DNA of 64,000 bases from Ischnura elegans. Lineage: Eukaryota; Arthropoda; Insecta; Odonata; Coenagrionidae. The notes beneath the pieces were generated by a model. That model was not told the DNA's origin. It ran no database searches and saw nothing but the letters and a program-made list of their open reading frames with translations. Location: NCBI RefSeq assembly GCF_921293095.1, contig NC_060254.1:10230001-10294000 (forward strand). Direction: 5' to 3'. A program made the translations under genes and the position numbers. Shown here piece after piece: positions 35,326 to 47,390 of this stretch (position 1 is the first letter of the stretch; the number at the start of each line of letters is the position of its first letter).

Positions 35326-36009
35326 TGGAGAGCCTCTAAAAATCATCGCTCAGTGCCGGAAAAAAACACTTATAACAATCATTATTATTTGTTCCAACTA
35401 CATTAAAAATATTGCTACTACACCAAAACGGGAGCTATAGATGGTCTCCATGGCCATATGACCTGAATTGAACCACCAGGAAATCATAAAAAAAATGTAC
35501 GCCGTTAAAATAAAAACAGTAACCGCTGATGACAAGGCTACATTGAAAATATAAAAAAAATAAATGATCAATCATTTATAGAGAAAAATCCCAGTCTTCG
35601 TCTCGGTTCAACATTTTTTTGAGAATTACAACTTTTCAATTCAGAGGGAAATACGTTAAACACTTCAGGATCCATGAAGAAAAAGGAAGTCACCTTAAAA
35701 GTAAAATCTTGTAAATCAAAAATTGCATAAGAATTAGATTTGTACGCCATTATTTATAAAAAATCCTTGTAATTCGTATAATAAAGCTGAAAATAGAATT
35801 TAAATATCAAAACCATCATTTAAATGTTGTATGACAAGAAAAATAAAGTTTTTTGTCCATCTGAACATTTTGATATTTTTAATTTACGAGGCTTTACATT
35901 TAAGGTGACGAGGAGCTTTTATACAACGTAAATCTTGGTCTGCTATTTACCATATGGTGACACATAGCAAGCTGTACACATTAAGAGCAATGCTGGAAAT
36001 GGCAATATC
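35326..36009. other. Nothing recognised
   Basis: AT-rich sequence without repeats that I could pair or frames that I could interpret. Confidence 0.4.
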
Positions 36010-36640
36010 GCACACGAGGCGTGGAGAAGGGGAACATGGCCACTGCAGGGAAGGGGGGAGAGAGTGGACGGCCGCGGTCCCGTGAAATGACGATCGAACG
36101 GAGATTATCGGCCAGATTTAGTGCTCTCACTAAGCGAAATGAACAAGTGGATTTATCTGGTGGCGGGGAGAGGTAGGAAGGAAGGTCGCCGGCAGGACTA
36201 GGAAGAGTGCAGATTGGTTTATCGTGCGTCGTATTACCAGTCGGTAGCTTTTAATGTCTCCAGGACTTTATTGCGCGGTCAAGTAGGCGGCGGGGAACGG
36301 ACTGCCGTCGTGGAAGGGGGAGGAGGGCAAGAGGACGATGAATTATCTTAATCGGGCGGGCGGCGACCGAGGCATATTTTACAAATACAGCCATTTGAAT
36401 CTCTTCGTTTTCTCCTTTAACTGCAAACACGCTCAGCAAGTGACGTAGGCAAGTAGCGAGCGCACATTACAATGAAATATCTGCGCCATTATTTGTTAAG
36501 TACACGCGGACAAAATCCCGCGGGAGTTCATGGTCATGCGTTCAGGATTTCGACAAGAGGAGCGCGGGAACGCGGAATTCCCACGTGAGGCTGGCGCAAG
36601 AGTTTTTGCGAGGTCGAAAGTGATCGTTAATCGGCCTGAC
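36010..36640. other. GC-rich patch, possible regulatory DNA
   Basis: CpG-richer than its flanks over ~600 bp. It holds short AT-rich cores inside GC-rich sequence, such as GGTTTATCGTGCG, AGCTTTTAATGTC and GACTTTATTGCGCGG, which resemble homeodomain and GATA-like sites. The longest frame is 62 codons. The enhancer idea rests on composition and site-like words only. Confidence 0.35.
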
Positions 36641-38399
36641 GCAGATAAAGGTAAATTTACACAATGCGCTTAGAATTAAGCTTCCGAAAACTTATTTCTC
36701 CAAGATTGCTATCGCACATAATTTTAAGGCATTAATCACCATGATTTAATCCAAATGCACCTTGGGATCAAAAAACAAATATTTGATTAAGAAGAGTTAA
36801 TAAAAACATATATTATGAAAGATTTATATATCGGTAGCGTAATACTACCGAAACAAATTGGCAATATCTGCTCGAAAGGAATACAAGCATTACGAGATAT
36901 AAGGAACTACATATTTCACAAATATCCAAGAATTTATACACTCCAATACTGGAGGGAAGAAGTGCGAAGGATTTCAGTGTACAAATTTTTATAAGGAAAA
37001 AAAACATGAATTGCATTCAACTGAATTTGTCATTCCAATTTCTTAATTGGTTAATGTCCTATATCATCTCACCAACTACACGTGGTAAGCTATTTTCATA
37101 GTTGTTATACACTCACCCAAGGCTCTCACGTCTACGACATTTCGCGACATGGGTGACACATCTGTCACCTCCTGCGTTCTGACTTCAGCACGCATTCCCC
37201 AACCTGACTTACACCCGCATTGCCAACAACCTTCCTTTACAAGAATCCACGTTTCACCATTATCTCTAATTATTTCGAATAATTAGCTGAAAAATAAGTT
37301 TTGCTTGAAAGTAGTCGATAGATTTCGTAGCTTAAATGGCAAATTCTCTCGAAACATTAAGCAAGATGAAATAGGAATATCACAAATTGGAGGCCGCTCA
37401 CTTCCTCTAACCACTCATTTTACCGAAGACACTTTCCTTGCGCAAGATCCGGTCAAAGCAATAGTGATAGTAAATTCTGTTCCACAATAACGGGGATACG
37501 AGGTGGTCTATAGGGGGTTGAATTTGTGTAGTCAGACGATTTTAAATCGGGAGCCCAATCCTAAGAGAAGGGTCTCAGACGAGATGTCTTCAGGAACCCA
37601 CAAACAAACCTCTTACGCAGATATGCGGAGAAATTACCAGTAGAGTATAGTAGACCTTGTTCAAAACATGACCTACGTGTGTGAACCGACCCCTATGTCC
37701 TAAAAGTATGAATTTCTCATTGGCGAGTAGAGCGGCTTTCACTTCTCAGCGGCGAGTTCCCGGTTTAGCCCTACCTACCCATGCTAACCTTCGCTTAGAA
37801 GTACTGAGAGCGCCTATGTCACCTATTCATAAAATTAGCATCGTTCTTCTTTCCCATGCCCTTCCCTCTCCAAAATCCAACAGCCTTTCTTGGGCTATTC
37901 TGATAAAGTTCATAATCCCTAGTCCGGCAAGTCTGAGAATAAATTCCCAGTGGGGTGCGGAAGCTCTAATATTTAAGTTTTTTTAAGATTATAATCGTTT
38001 TACAGCCATTCTACAGGCAGGTAAACACAAAAAATGCATTTCAGCTGATAAGTAGCTGATCCGCGGACAACATACCGTTACATAGATAACAAGTGATAAA
38101 GAACTGAGCACATGAAAGAAACGATCAAATCTCATTGTGATCATGAGTGTTGTATTATGACGCAATCTCATTCATTCTTAATACCAACTATGCTTTACAA
38201 AAGTTAGCCCAGAGCTACCACAAGTAATCGCCCCCTACTTCCTAATGTGACAGCTTAAGTCAGCTATTCTTATTTATCCAGGATTGAAGTGAACTCTGCA
38301 ACCATATGATGAGGGACCATGCATTAGGGAAAAAACGGTGTCGATTTCACGAACCGTCAGATTTTACAGCATTAGCTACGTCGAAGTCATGACTTTCAA
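36641..38399. other. No gene recognised; 101-codon frame at 37681-37986
   Basis: The 37681-37986 interval is less AT-rich and open in one plus-strand frame of 101 codons. Its minus strand also reads with few stops. It looks like a repeat fragment rather than a host exon, but I cannot name a family or find a second copy in the window. Confidence 0.3.
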
Positions 38400-38960
38400 A
38401 AACTTATCGGAGAGAAACGGAGACAAATGGTTCGCGTGCTTCTCACTCGGCAGAGGTGGCAGCAGCGGTTGAACGGTATCGAGATCGGGAGATGAGACCG
38501 CGTAGACCAGTTAGCAGGGATACAAAAGAACCCTCGCGACTTTTATTGGCTCTTCATCGACAGAATCGGAGCACAATCCAATTAAGCGATACCATCATTA
38601 ATACCAACTTCCTTTGTAGCAGCGATAAGCCATCTTATAGAACCTCAAAGGAACCAAGCAGGGGCAATCCCTATGGCACGGCCCTTGCCGTACAAGCCGA
38701 CGAATTCGACCGACGGAAAGGAAGTCCGATGGAGATGAAATGAGATATCTATATTGGCCGGATCGATTAAGAAAGGGTTTGAGCGTCGGACGCAGCACAA
38801 TGAGCCCCGGAGTCGCTGACGCCACCTGCACGAGGGCGAGCCGACACGCATTTCGCGATTCTTCCACACAACCTAATAGAATCGCCCATTCTATTAACCA
38901 AAGATCCTTCGAAAAAACTACTTGTCTGAAAGAGGGTGTTCTTTTATCGGGTATCTCTGC
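38400..38960. other. GC-rich patch with overlapping frames
   Basis: Frames of 74-121 codons overlap on both strands. CpG-rich words such as GAACGGTATCGAGATCGGGA are frequent. No recognised protein and no repeat partner. Confidence 0.35.
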
Positions 38961-39634
38961 CAAAAAAAATTATTCAAATCCAAAACTAACACACATCGAA
39001 ATGAAAGATTATGAGAAAAAAAATATTCCCACAATATCAAAAATTGACGTTAATCATAAAAAAAGATAATTCGCGGCAGAAAAATAGCGTCACAACTATA
39101 ATATATAAGAAAAATAAGTGCCCGAGAACAATCGTTACGGAAAGTCAAACGGCAACAAAAGAAAGATTCGAGTTGCAATAAATTAGTCTTGTAAGATGCA
39201 AATGAGCCATATTTCCTCGATGTGATAAAGATAGAGCGAATTATTACGGTCTGTTTACGGGGAATTCCAAGAAAAAGGAACAAGAAAAAAGAAGGAAAAA
39301 TATATCGACAAAACGAAGTTTACGTCCAAGTTGTTAACATAAATTAAAGAATAACAATCACTTTAGCATTAATTTATTAAAGTAGATCAGATAAAATCTC
39401 AATTATTATTCCATGCTTCATATATTAAACTCAGATAAGTTATGCTTTTTGTTCCCCTTCAATTTTAAGAGAGCTTTTCAAAGTGATATCCATCACAATT
39501 AAAATACAGCAATAATAATTACATTTAATTTCCAGTTAAAAGGGGGTGATAAAATAGTTCAAAAAACTCAATAAGGGATCATCTCCAGCCTCGAACCTAG
39601 CCTAAGCCGCATAAAAATGAAGTATTCAAAGTGA

Positions 39635-39799
39635 TAAAAAATACACGTCATCTATCCTACGTGGTGAACACCAAAATTACGGCGGAGGAAATCCAAAAGG
39701 CATTAAGAAATGTTATACGGCCAGTCGGACATACGACTTTCAATAAAGCGCACACTATAAAGATATAAACGTCAATTTAAAAAAATACACGTCATCTAT
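39635..39799 (+). repeat. Local direct repeat, copy 1, with a short nested repeat
   Basis: 39662-39776 matches 40064-40170 at better than 90%: GGTGAACACCAAAATTACGG, GGAGGAAATCCAAAAGGCAT, TACGGCCA, CGACTTTCAATAAAG and AAACGTCAAT. Copy 1 has ~8 extra bases (GTCGGACA region). In addition AAAATACACGTCATCTAT occurs just before it (39637-39654) and again just after it (39782-39799). The high identity points to a recent local duplication. Confidence 0.7.
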
Positions 39800-40063
39800 A
39801 ATATGTGCTGCAACAAAATTGTCGGCTACTGTCATAACAGTAAGAAAAACATTGCGGAAGAAACATGGGAAGAGTAAAATTAGCCACTCATAACAAAGTG
39901 AAAAATTAGCATTAAAACCTAAATTGATAAATTCAATATTCAACATTGAGGAAAATTAAAACCCTACACCAGCAACTTCGGCCAAGATGCAAAGTGCATA
40001 CCTGCTTGAATGCAGTATATCCGCTATCTCGTTGAATCTTGAAACTAAAGACGCACAGGGAGC

Positions 40064-40170
40064 TGGTGAACACCAAAATTACGGCGGAGGAAATCCAAAA
40101 GGCATTAAGAAATATTATACGGCCAAACGACTTTCAATAAAGAGCACACAATAAAGATACAAACGTCAAT
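40064..40170 (+). repeat. Local direct repeat, copy 2
   Basis: Same ordered blocks as 39662-39776, about 400 bp downstream in the same orientation, with a short internal deletion between TACGGCCA and CGACTTTC. No element ends are evident around it. Confidence 0.7.
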
Positions 40171-40859
40171 ACATGGAAAAGATAACGTTAACAACGCGAG
40201 TGTAAAAGCCGCGGATAACAGCGCAATTTCTTAATATTTTTTTTTCATTATTTCAGAGGGAGACAGTGAATACGCAAGTAAAAAGATTTTCAAAGTGTTT
40301 AACTATCACAAAACGCACAGTATATAGACTGTTTCAGTTGCTCAACCGGTTACGGCAGGTATAGATGGGGCATTTTGCCAAGCACCCAAGTATTTGATCT
40401 ATTCCCAATTAAAATCCGATAGGTATAAAAAAAAGAAAGCGAAATTTTCAACTTATAAATTGTTTATTTCGGTGGGGGATAGCAATGATACAGGGATAAA
40501 ATTTTTCCGATCATCAAGGCCTATGCGGACTTTTACAATCCACAAACGGAGTTCAGGAAAGAAGGCTCTGCACCAAAATATACTCATACCAACCTCTCCA
40601 TTTTACGAAAAGTTGAAGTTGCAAACAGGCAATATTTATTCAAAATTTTCAAAATTAGAAAAAAATTACCAATTTGACGGGGGCACATTCAATAGAAAAA
40701 GATGATTATAATGCTTTTTGTAGGCTTCGAATTACCCACTGAAATAAAAAAAATAAAACTATCAACAAGGTAAACAGAATTACTTTTTTTTAACCATATC
40801 ATACCGATTTTTGTATACGGTCGATGCTGATTTTTGCGACTGACAAACGCAGCCCATAA
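40171..40859. other. Nothing recognised
   Basis: AT-rich. A 103-codon lysine-rich frame at 40394-40705 has no recognisable motif. Confidence 0.35.
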
Positions 40860-41350
40860 TGGTTCAGTGGAAAGATGACGCGTACCTGTGCAGTATACCT
40901 TCGTATCCCAGCTTACCACCGAAGCGCGCCGTGCGGGGCAGCCTGCCCCCAACAGTTAAAAGTGCGACTCCTGCCCCTCACCTAATTAGCACTTATCAAT
41001 TCCGGGAGGAATTTGAATCGCAGCCCCGGTCGACCGATGCATTGAGCCGAGGGTTGGGAACGCCGACTGATGGTCCCGCTAATTAATGTGACGCGGAGGC
41101 AAGATTTATGCCTCGGACGGCGGGAGACGGTCGGCGCGGGATCGGGCGAAAAATTAACAACTCTAGCATTACAGGGATTCCTCGGCACGACCTTCTGAAG
41201 CATTTCTCTTTGAGGGCGGCTCGACCACCACCGCCTCCGCCAATACCTAGACGCGCGCACCCTCCGGGAATGAAATAAAACTCTCGCCTCTTCGGCTATG
41301 AGGAATCCAGAGGGCGAACGCCATCGCTCACGTTTCGCGATGGACGACGG
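40860..41350. other. CpG-rich patch
   Basis: Dense in CpG (GACGGCGGGAGACGGTCGGC near 41120) with embedded TAATTA and CTAATTAGCAC words. A 162-codon minus-strand frame (40982-41470) crosses it; its translation is arginine- and serine-rich without a domain that I recognise, as GC-rich non-coding DNA often gives. Confidence 0.35.
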
Positions 41351-42489
41351 CCAGGATACAGATAAGATTCGCATTGCGAACCGCAATTCAGCAACGCCGA
41401 GCAATGCGCCCTTTTTTGCACCTGACCGTCCTTCCCACCACTTTTCTATACATGCGTTCTCTTTACTCAATACTATGTTATACTGCTAATTGTTCCCATG
41501 TTTACTTTGCCAGGTCGGTGGTGAAAGGCTTATTTACAATGGCATTGTAAGATATAAAAAGAAATTGAGGGAAGAGAAAACGGGGAAGGGAAGGACTCAA
41601 TAAAAAAAGCTTCAACGTTCCAAGAAATCAACAGTTCCCAAATAAACTGAGTAATTAGCACAGAAAACCCAGTTTAAAAAAGAAATTGCACTATATGCAT
41701 GAATAGCAAATTATAATTCCTTCCCAATCGCATCTAAAAGTCTATTTAGCCACTACCTCTTCGCGATACTCCTGTTAAACAAAATTACGGAAGCTTGACT
41801 TCAGCGAGGCATAATTTTTCAAAAGCATATAATTCTATCATTAAAAACATCGAATATACATCATTATTCTATATTATCGGATACTACTTTGAATGGCTAT
41901 GAAATTACAAATATAGGCATTTACAAAATATATTCATTTTGACATCGACATGATGCTATACGATACCAAACACAAATACACTGTAAGGGTCAAGAAAAGG
42001 GAATAAAAAGGTATCGTATCCGCACAGCCTTAATAACGATCTAATCTCGGAATATATTTTAGCATAAATAAATTTTCAATGTACCGGTTGGGGTATTGAA
42101 TGAGCCAAGGGAATTAAAATACGAAGAGAAAAACAAACCACAAGAGCTAAGAATATCGTGGATAAGCCTATGGTGGCGTAAGTAACGATTTTATGATGCA
42201 CAAGGTTACCTATCATCACGTAAAATACTACTAAATATTAAAATAATTAAAATACTAACGTCAAAACAAAAATATTGAAGAAAATTTCTACGGGAATCAC
42301 CCGATAGCGGCTCGCGAGCTCTGAAATTAAGAGGAAGGCCATTGTATCGTCGATGAGAATACCACACACCGCTCGAGATAAAGAGGGCGTAAAGAAGCAT
42401 ACCTGCTCACGGTAACACGCGTCTTCACTTCGTGGGGATCAAATATAAAGTGCTTCATTTTACGGCAATTATTAGCGGAGCAGTTATGT
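41351..42489. other. Nothing recognised
   Basis: AT-rich non-coding sequence between two GC-rich patches. Confidence 0.4.
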
Positions 42490-43080
42490 TTTCAAGAGCG
42501 CCACACATCCACACAGACTCATTCTCCACGGAGTGATCAGGGGCCGGGGACCATTAGAGTGCACACGATGCCCGCCGGGGAAACGCATCTAATCACCTAA
42601 GGCATTTCATTAGGGGAATCTCGTGAAGGGGGAAAACCACCCATTGGTGCAACCGAATCACGGGGGCGAGGAGGGGGCGGCGGGGGCGGTCGGCCTCCCA
42701 GGGGGTTGGGGGGGCCGGCACACAGGGAGAGGGTGGGGGAAGATGAGGGAGAAATGGTAAGAGAAGGCAAGTGGAAGACATGCGTTTTAATTGCTCCCCG
42801 CCGACGCGTACACGGGGATAAGTGGACTGGGATGGGAAGGGGAGGGGGAGGAGAAAAGTGGTTGCCGTGGAAACGAGAGGGAGAGCGAGCAAGATGAGCA
42901 TTGACCAGTTTCCCTAGAGACGACCTCTTCCTTCAACGAGTCACGCCCATCACCCAGCCATCCGCGTGCAATCACGGGCGCATTTGACTAGGGCTTCGAG
43001 GAAGCATCCGAATACAGACTATCTACCCGAAGATGGATTGAGGTTATCCCGATGCTGCTCTTTACGGTACGACATCTAGG
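42490..43080. other. GC-rich patch with G-rich plus strand
   Basis: Around 42660-42750 the plus strand is G-rich with several G runs (GGGGGCGAGGAGGGGGCGGC and following), which could form G-quadruplexes. Words such as GGCATTTCATTAGGGGAA flank it. Frames on both strands are artefacts of low stop density. Confidence 0.4.
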
Positions 43081-43326
43081 CTTTCTGGGTGGACACTTTT
43101 AACCTTTGAGTGATTGTGTGAAACAATCTCAAAATGGGTGAGGTTGAGTAATCGTATTGCTGATACTCACTCAATGCTCTCGTTTAATTTAGATCAAACA
43201 TTAATTATTTCAGGCAATTGGGTGGTTTCCTATTTTTTTTTTAATTTCCTAAATCGAAAGATTATTACTCCTGGAGTAGTAAAACCTACGTATTTCACGC
43301 TTTTAGATTTTTAAATGACGGTATTT

Positions 43327-43420
43327 ATTGAAGAAAAATTTCTCGGGATTTCCACCGGGTGTGGTACTGGGGCAACCGAGTACCACACCCAGTGGGAATC
43401 CCGAGAATTTTTTCTTCAAT
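43327..43420. repeat. Hairpin with 42-bp arms and 10-base loop
   Basis: The left arm (43327-43368) contains TCTCGGGATTTCCACCGGGT and GTGGTACT; the right arm (43379-43420) is its complement with only a few mismatches. The loop is GGGGCAACCG. It is too long and too symmetric for chance. It is probably a miniature foldback element or the collapsed ends of a larger one. Confidence 0.75.
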
Positions 43421-44255
43421 CTATACGCCGGGAAAACCTAAAATTTTACGATGATATTTATTTTTCACGATTAAATAAAATTTAAAATTTTCAAGCGCGC
43501 GAATACGCGACGGCTAAGTATGAATGCTGGGAAAAGCCCGGGTGACGTCATTTAGGTTTCCACTGCCGCCGTGTGAGGCCACCTTGGTGCGAGGCTATGA
43601 GCGCCGCTACGATACAGGCTGCTAGCAGGTAGCGCTTGGTTTAAATAAGGATTATTAATATCCTATCAAATGAAAGGAACTTTCCGACCATAGGCAATTT
43701 TAATAGGTGATTATTAAGAGACGTTTCCCTGAGCTCTTTGCCTCATGCATGCATTGGTAATCTTAGACGATGTAATACTCCTGACTACTCGTATAGAATC
43801 TAGGTCCCTGTGGCCTCACTAGAGTGGCATCGCATGGGCGCCAATCGGGCCTATTTCAAATGAGGTTAAAATTGGACACCGCATAATGACGCCCTATGGC
43901 CGTTAGCGCGGATGGAGCCGCTGGAGGAGACTCTTCGTTCCCAGACACAGACATTTTTCCAGGGAGTTGCGGAATCAAAGTTTCCGGAGCTGCGACGGAT
44001 TGCAGAATTCCCTGTCCGGCCCTGGGACAAATACAGAAGACCCTACCCGGAATCGGTCAAACCGAAGATCTTCCTCCGAAGGAACAAAAGAACGCGGTCC
44101 CGCAACGGGATTTACGGCCTCAATACAGGAGGTTTTTACAGAGAATAAGTCCCTTGGCAATGTGGAACCCGAAGCGAATCATAATCTGAAGAGCCCAGGA
44201 GTGCTGAGCAGATTGATACCAATATAAGATTGGTATGAAGTACCCCGCGTCTCTC
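43421..44255. other. Moderately GC-rich stretch with a 78-codon frame (43912-44148)
   Basis: The frame at 43912-44148 (plus) encodes a basic peptide ending RSRNGIYGLNTGGFYRE and starts in a reasonable ATG context. The other two plus-strand frames are also open for 86-97 codons, and there is no supporting motif, so I do not call a gene. Upstream (43540-43880) the sequence looks like a repeat fragment, but no second copy is present here. Confidence 0.3.
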
Positions 44256-45103
44256 ACATTTTACTTTCGCCAATGGTCATTTTCTTAGTTGCAGTGACCT
44301 TCTTGTAAGGCATACTGGGGACACACTGCGGATAGACGGAAAGAAATGTCGCTTTAACATTGGATACTGTATTATTTTTAGTCATGCGCTGGGTAAATTG
44401 GTAAATTCTAGCTAAAATGAAGGCACGTGAATTTTTAAAAGGTTACAGATAAGTGTAGCACAAAAGTCATGAAGTCTTACTTTACACTAAGTAGTCAAGT
44501 AAATAAAACTCGGTTTGCGACAGTAGCGCTGAAACAAAACCAGCGAACGATTCAATGCAGCGTGAAGAGAGGCTGGGATAGGAAACGTGGCACACAGAAT
44601 GGAAATAGGCCGACAATAGGCAAAAAGAGCTCGAGAGGCTGGTTTGGAAAATAATGGATAGGATGCAACAGAAGGAGAGAAAAAGAAGACATAAATTGCG
44701 AAGTATGGTGGGCGAAAACACTGTTGACTGAAATAAATAGGGGGGAAAGGAGGTATGGATGAACAAGTGTACGGAGGCGCAAGGAGCAGATATAATCCAC
44801 AATACAGGCAACGATATAATGTAGACAGTAAAGGGGAAGGATGAGAGCAGGCTTCAAAGAAGAGATTAAGAGTTAGGGCGAATGCCGAGATCCCCTTGTA
44901 ATGGTAGACGCCTACAGTATCGATTAATAATAACTGATAACCAGATCCCATTTGAGCCCAATTTACCCAGCGCATGACTAAAAAATAATACAGTATCAAA
45001 CATTAAAGCGATATTTCTTTCAATCTATCCGCAGTTTATCCTCAGTTTAGCCTCTAAGAAGGTCACTGCAACTAAGGAATGACCATTAACGAAAGTAAAA
45101 TGT
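44256..45103. mobile_element. 848-bp element with 145-bp inverted arms
   Basis: 44256-44400 and 44959-45103 are reverse complements at roughly 85% identity. Outer blocks are ACATTTTACTTTCG and its complement; inner blocks are GTCATGCGCTGGGTAAATTG and its complement, with TTAGTTGCAGTGACCTTCTT in the middle. The ~558-bp core carries a 170-codon minus-strand frame (44487-44999, running into the right arm). Its hydrophobic translation shows no transposase motif; the core is purine-rich on the plus strand, which favours open frames on the other. I could not see a target duplication. A non-autonomous foldback transposon is most likely. Confidence 0.7.
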
Positions 45104-45609
45104 TCATAGCGCCGTAAAGGACATTTAAGGAGTCGGCTGTTCTTTACAACCATGAATAGAATAACCAATACGTATGCAAAGCGTCGCTAATTTTTTCATA
45201 ATGGTACACGCATAAAACTAAAATCATGGGTAGTAATGTCTAAGTTGATGAGTAGATAAATATTGTTGAAAATTTACCAACAACTACAATTTAAATATTA
45301 ATGGGAAGAATACCCAAAATACTCTACACTTACATGTTTTTTAACACCATTCTAATCTTCAATCGAAAAAGCAATGTTATAACTTATCGGAAGAGTCCTG
45401 CACTCGTTACTACTCAAAGAACAGCAAAAAAAAACACTACGTGAAGAAACTAGATAGAAAAACGAAATAGAGGCGACCCAATCAACAATCACGAAATATC
45501 TATGGGAGAAAGACTGGGTTAAAAGCAAAGAGTCCTTCCATCTTAAATGCGAGCATGATGAATTGGCAAGCAACGCGAGAACAGAGATTCCCAACATAAC
45601 TTCGCGAAG
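45104..45609. other. Nothing recognised
   Basis: AT-rich spacer after the foldback element, without repeats or plausible frames. Confidence 0.4.
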
Positions 45610-46290
45610 GTAGCACAACTATTGCAGTCCGGTCGATGCCGAAGAAGGAGATTCCAACGCCCGATTCGCAGTTCACAGGGTGGAGCGTTGGTGTGGATGA
45701 GGCCCATAAGTGCGAATCCGCATTTAAAATATTCATGGCGCTGTCGTTTGCTGGAACACTCGTAATTGGGAATCGGCCGGCAAGCGTTAAATAATCACGG
45801 GGCCAGACATCTCATCCCCCCCGCCCCAACTTTCTTCGCGTCAGCTCCCCCGACCACCTCCGCTGCGTATATAAAACGCCTCGCATCTCGCAAAAATGTT
45901 CCCCAACCCTCCAAACCAAATAAAAATGCCAATGTTCTCCTTCTTCTCCCACCCCTCCCTCCCCCTCGTCCGTCGAACGATAATCACGACGCCCACCGCA
46001 TGGCGGCGCGCTAAGCGAATCCGCCCCTCCGCCGGAGACCATCGCATTTTATTACGCCCTGTGCAACGAGGAGGAAAATTTACGCGCGGCCGTATCTTAC
46101 GGCCAGCCGGCCCTCGCGAAATAGGGGGGGAAAGGAGGGGGCGTGACAAGTCTCTCTCTCTCTCTTTCTCGATGCTGCTGCCCTGTCGATGAGAAAATGT
46201 GGCCCGCGCGTCGCCGTCGTATAGGGAGACGATGGTTGGTAGGGGAGAGTGGGGAAAGGGCGAAGAGAATGCACCGGGATTGTGTGAGAA
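45610..46290. other. GC-rich patch with a TATA-like box at 45868-45876
   Basis: TATATAAAA sits inside GC-rich sequence (GCTGCG before, CGCCTCGC after), which would be a reasonable core promoter on the plus strand with initiation near 45900. A 98-codon frame begins at 45896, too close to be the natural start from that promoter, and its product is not recognised. A (TC)n tract lies at about 46151-46168. Promoter function is a guess. Confidence 0.3.
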
Positions 46291-47104
46291 AGGACCGAAT
46301 TCACTCAAGTACAAGTATTAGAACTATAGAACCCATATTGACGTCCCCGCCCTTTTCTTAAGGAGGAATTAAAGTCCCAGTTTGCATCCAACGTCTTGGC
46401 AGAAAGACTTCTGGCAGACTACATACTAGATATGGAATACAAAGAGAAGAAAGGGGACCATAATGGATATATTAGAACAAATATAAAATATTTTTTCTGC
46501 TAATAAATAATAACAAAAATAAAAGTACGTTGTTTCGGTTGTCTACCCATTACCTAATCCAAAGCTTTTCCCATAGATTACCCACTCCTTAAAATATCGA
46601 ATAATCGAAAACAAACATTCCTTTTTTAACAACACAATATCATCTAATCGTTCAAAGGTTCTTTTTATTTCCAAATTCTCCAAATACACTATCCGACTAC
46701 CCATGTCCCACATCGAAAATAAAGCCGAAATATTATTAAAACCGCTATTATTCAAAACCAAGCATTTAAAAAATCACGGTAATTGTAACTCATAGTTTCC
46801 AAGAGATGTAATTATCAAAGTAAAATAATAAAAAATACCATAAAACAGCGTGGGATATTTATTTAAAAACACGAAGTACACCGCGAATGAGCTCGGGTAC
46901 ATACGTACACATTAATTCGTCTCGATATACAGTTTCCAGACATTCCATGAATCCTCAGTCAGGTACACAATGCGCGACATAGTTGGATGCTTCCGCGAGT
47001 CCTCGATTACCTTGAAGAATGCAACACGGGTGTCTAGATGAATACAGCCGCTTATATATCCATGGATTTGTCAGGTTACTCGACTGAGGGCAGACGAATA
47101 CGAC
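46291..47104. other. Nothing recognised
   Basis: AT-rich spacer up to the palindromic mariner derivative; no feature seen. Confidence 0.4.
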
Positions 47105-47196
47105 GCATATTCATAAAATAAGGGCCGTTTGGTCACAAGAAAAAAATATACTCATATGAAATACATTTTATTGGCACTTTAAGTTGGCAACAAACC

Positions 47197-47319
47197 TACT
47201 TCATTCTCTACACAATCGCCGTCACTGCTAAGAATTTGCACCAGCTTCTTAAACCCCTTTGCATAGAAGCTCGCCGCCTGAGAGTTGAACCAATTGCCAT
47301 GTTCAGTTCCGAAATGTTG
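47197..47319 (-). pseudogene. Mariner transposase C-terminal fragment (left arm)
   Basis: Read on the minus strand for ~41 codons, it gives HFGTEHGNWFNSQAASFYAK followed by GFKKLVQ and SDGDCVENEV. Mariner transposases end with W.NSQ...FY..G..KLV...C...NGDYVEK. The WFNSQAASFYAKGFKKLV part is well preserved; the last residues are diverged. No start, no helix-turn-helix and no D,D34D residues are present. It ends toward the left terminus of the element. Confidence 0.75.
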
Positions 47320-47321
47320 CA

Positions 47322-47390
47322 GAGGGGGTAAAAAAGCTGATGCAGCGGTACGAAAACTGATTAGAAGTGAACGACGATTATGTAGAGAAG
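47322..47390 (+). pseudogene. Mariner transposase C-terminal fragment (right arm)
   Basis: On the plus strand it gives GVKKLMQRYEN, an in-frame TGA (47358-47360), then LEVNDDYVEK. The stop sits where mariners have Cys (RYEKC..), so one base change (TGT or TGC to TGA) explains it. The fragment overlaps the homologous part of the left-arm fragment but better preserves the final DYVEK. It points toward the right terminus. Confidence 0.75.

Noticed and set aside
40982-41470. 162-codon ORF (minus)
   Set aside because: CpG-rich non-coding composition; no recognisable domain.
43912-44148. 78-codon basic ORF, once considered a small gene
   Set aside because: All three plus frames are open here and nothing independent supports translation.
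44487-44999. 170-codon ORF (minus) in the foldback core
   Set aside because: Hydrophobic product without transposase motifs; it runs into the inverted arm and is explained by purine skew.
45841-46314. 157-codon ORF (minus) and 98-codon ORF at 45896 (plus)
   Set aside because: Mutually overlapping frames in pyrimidine-skewed DNA; the TATA-like box at 45868 is too close to the plus-strand ATG.
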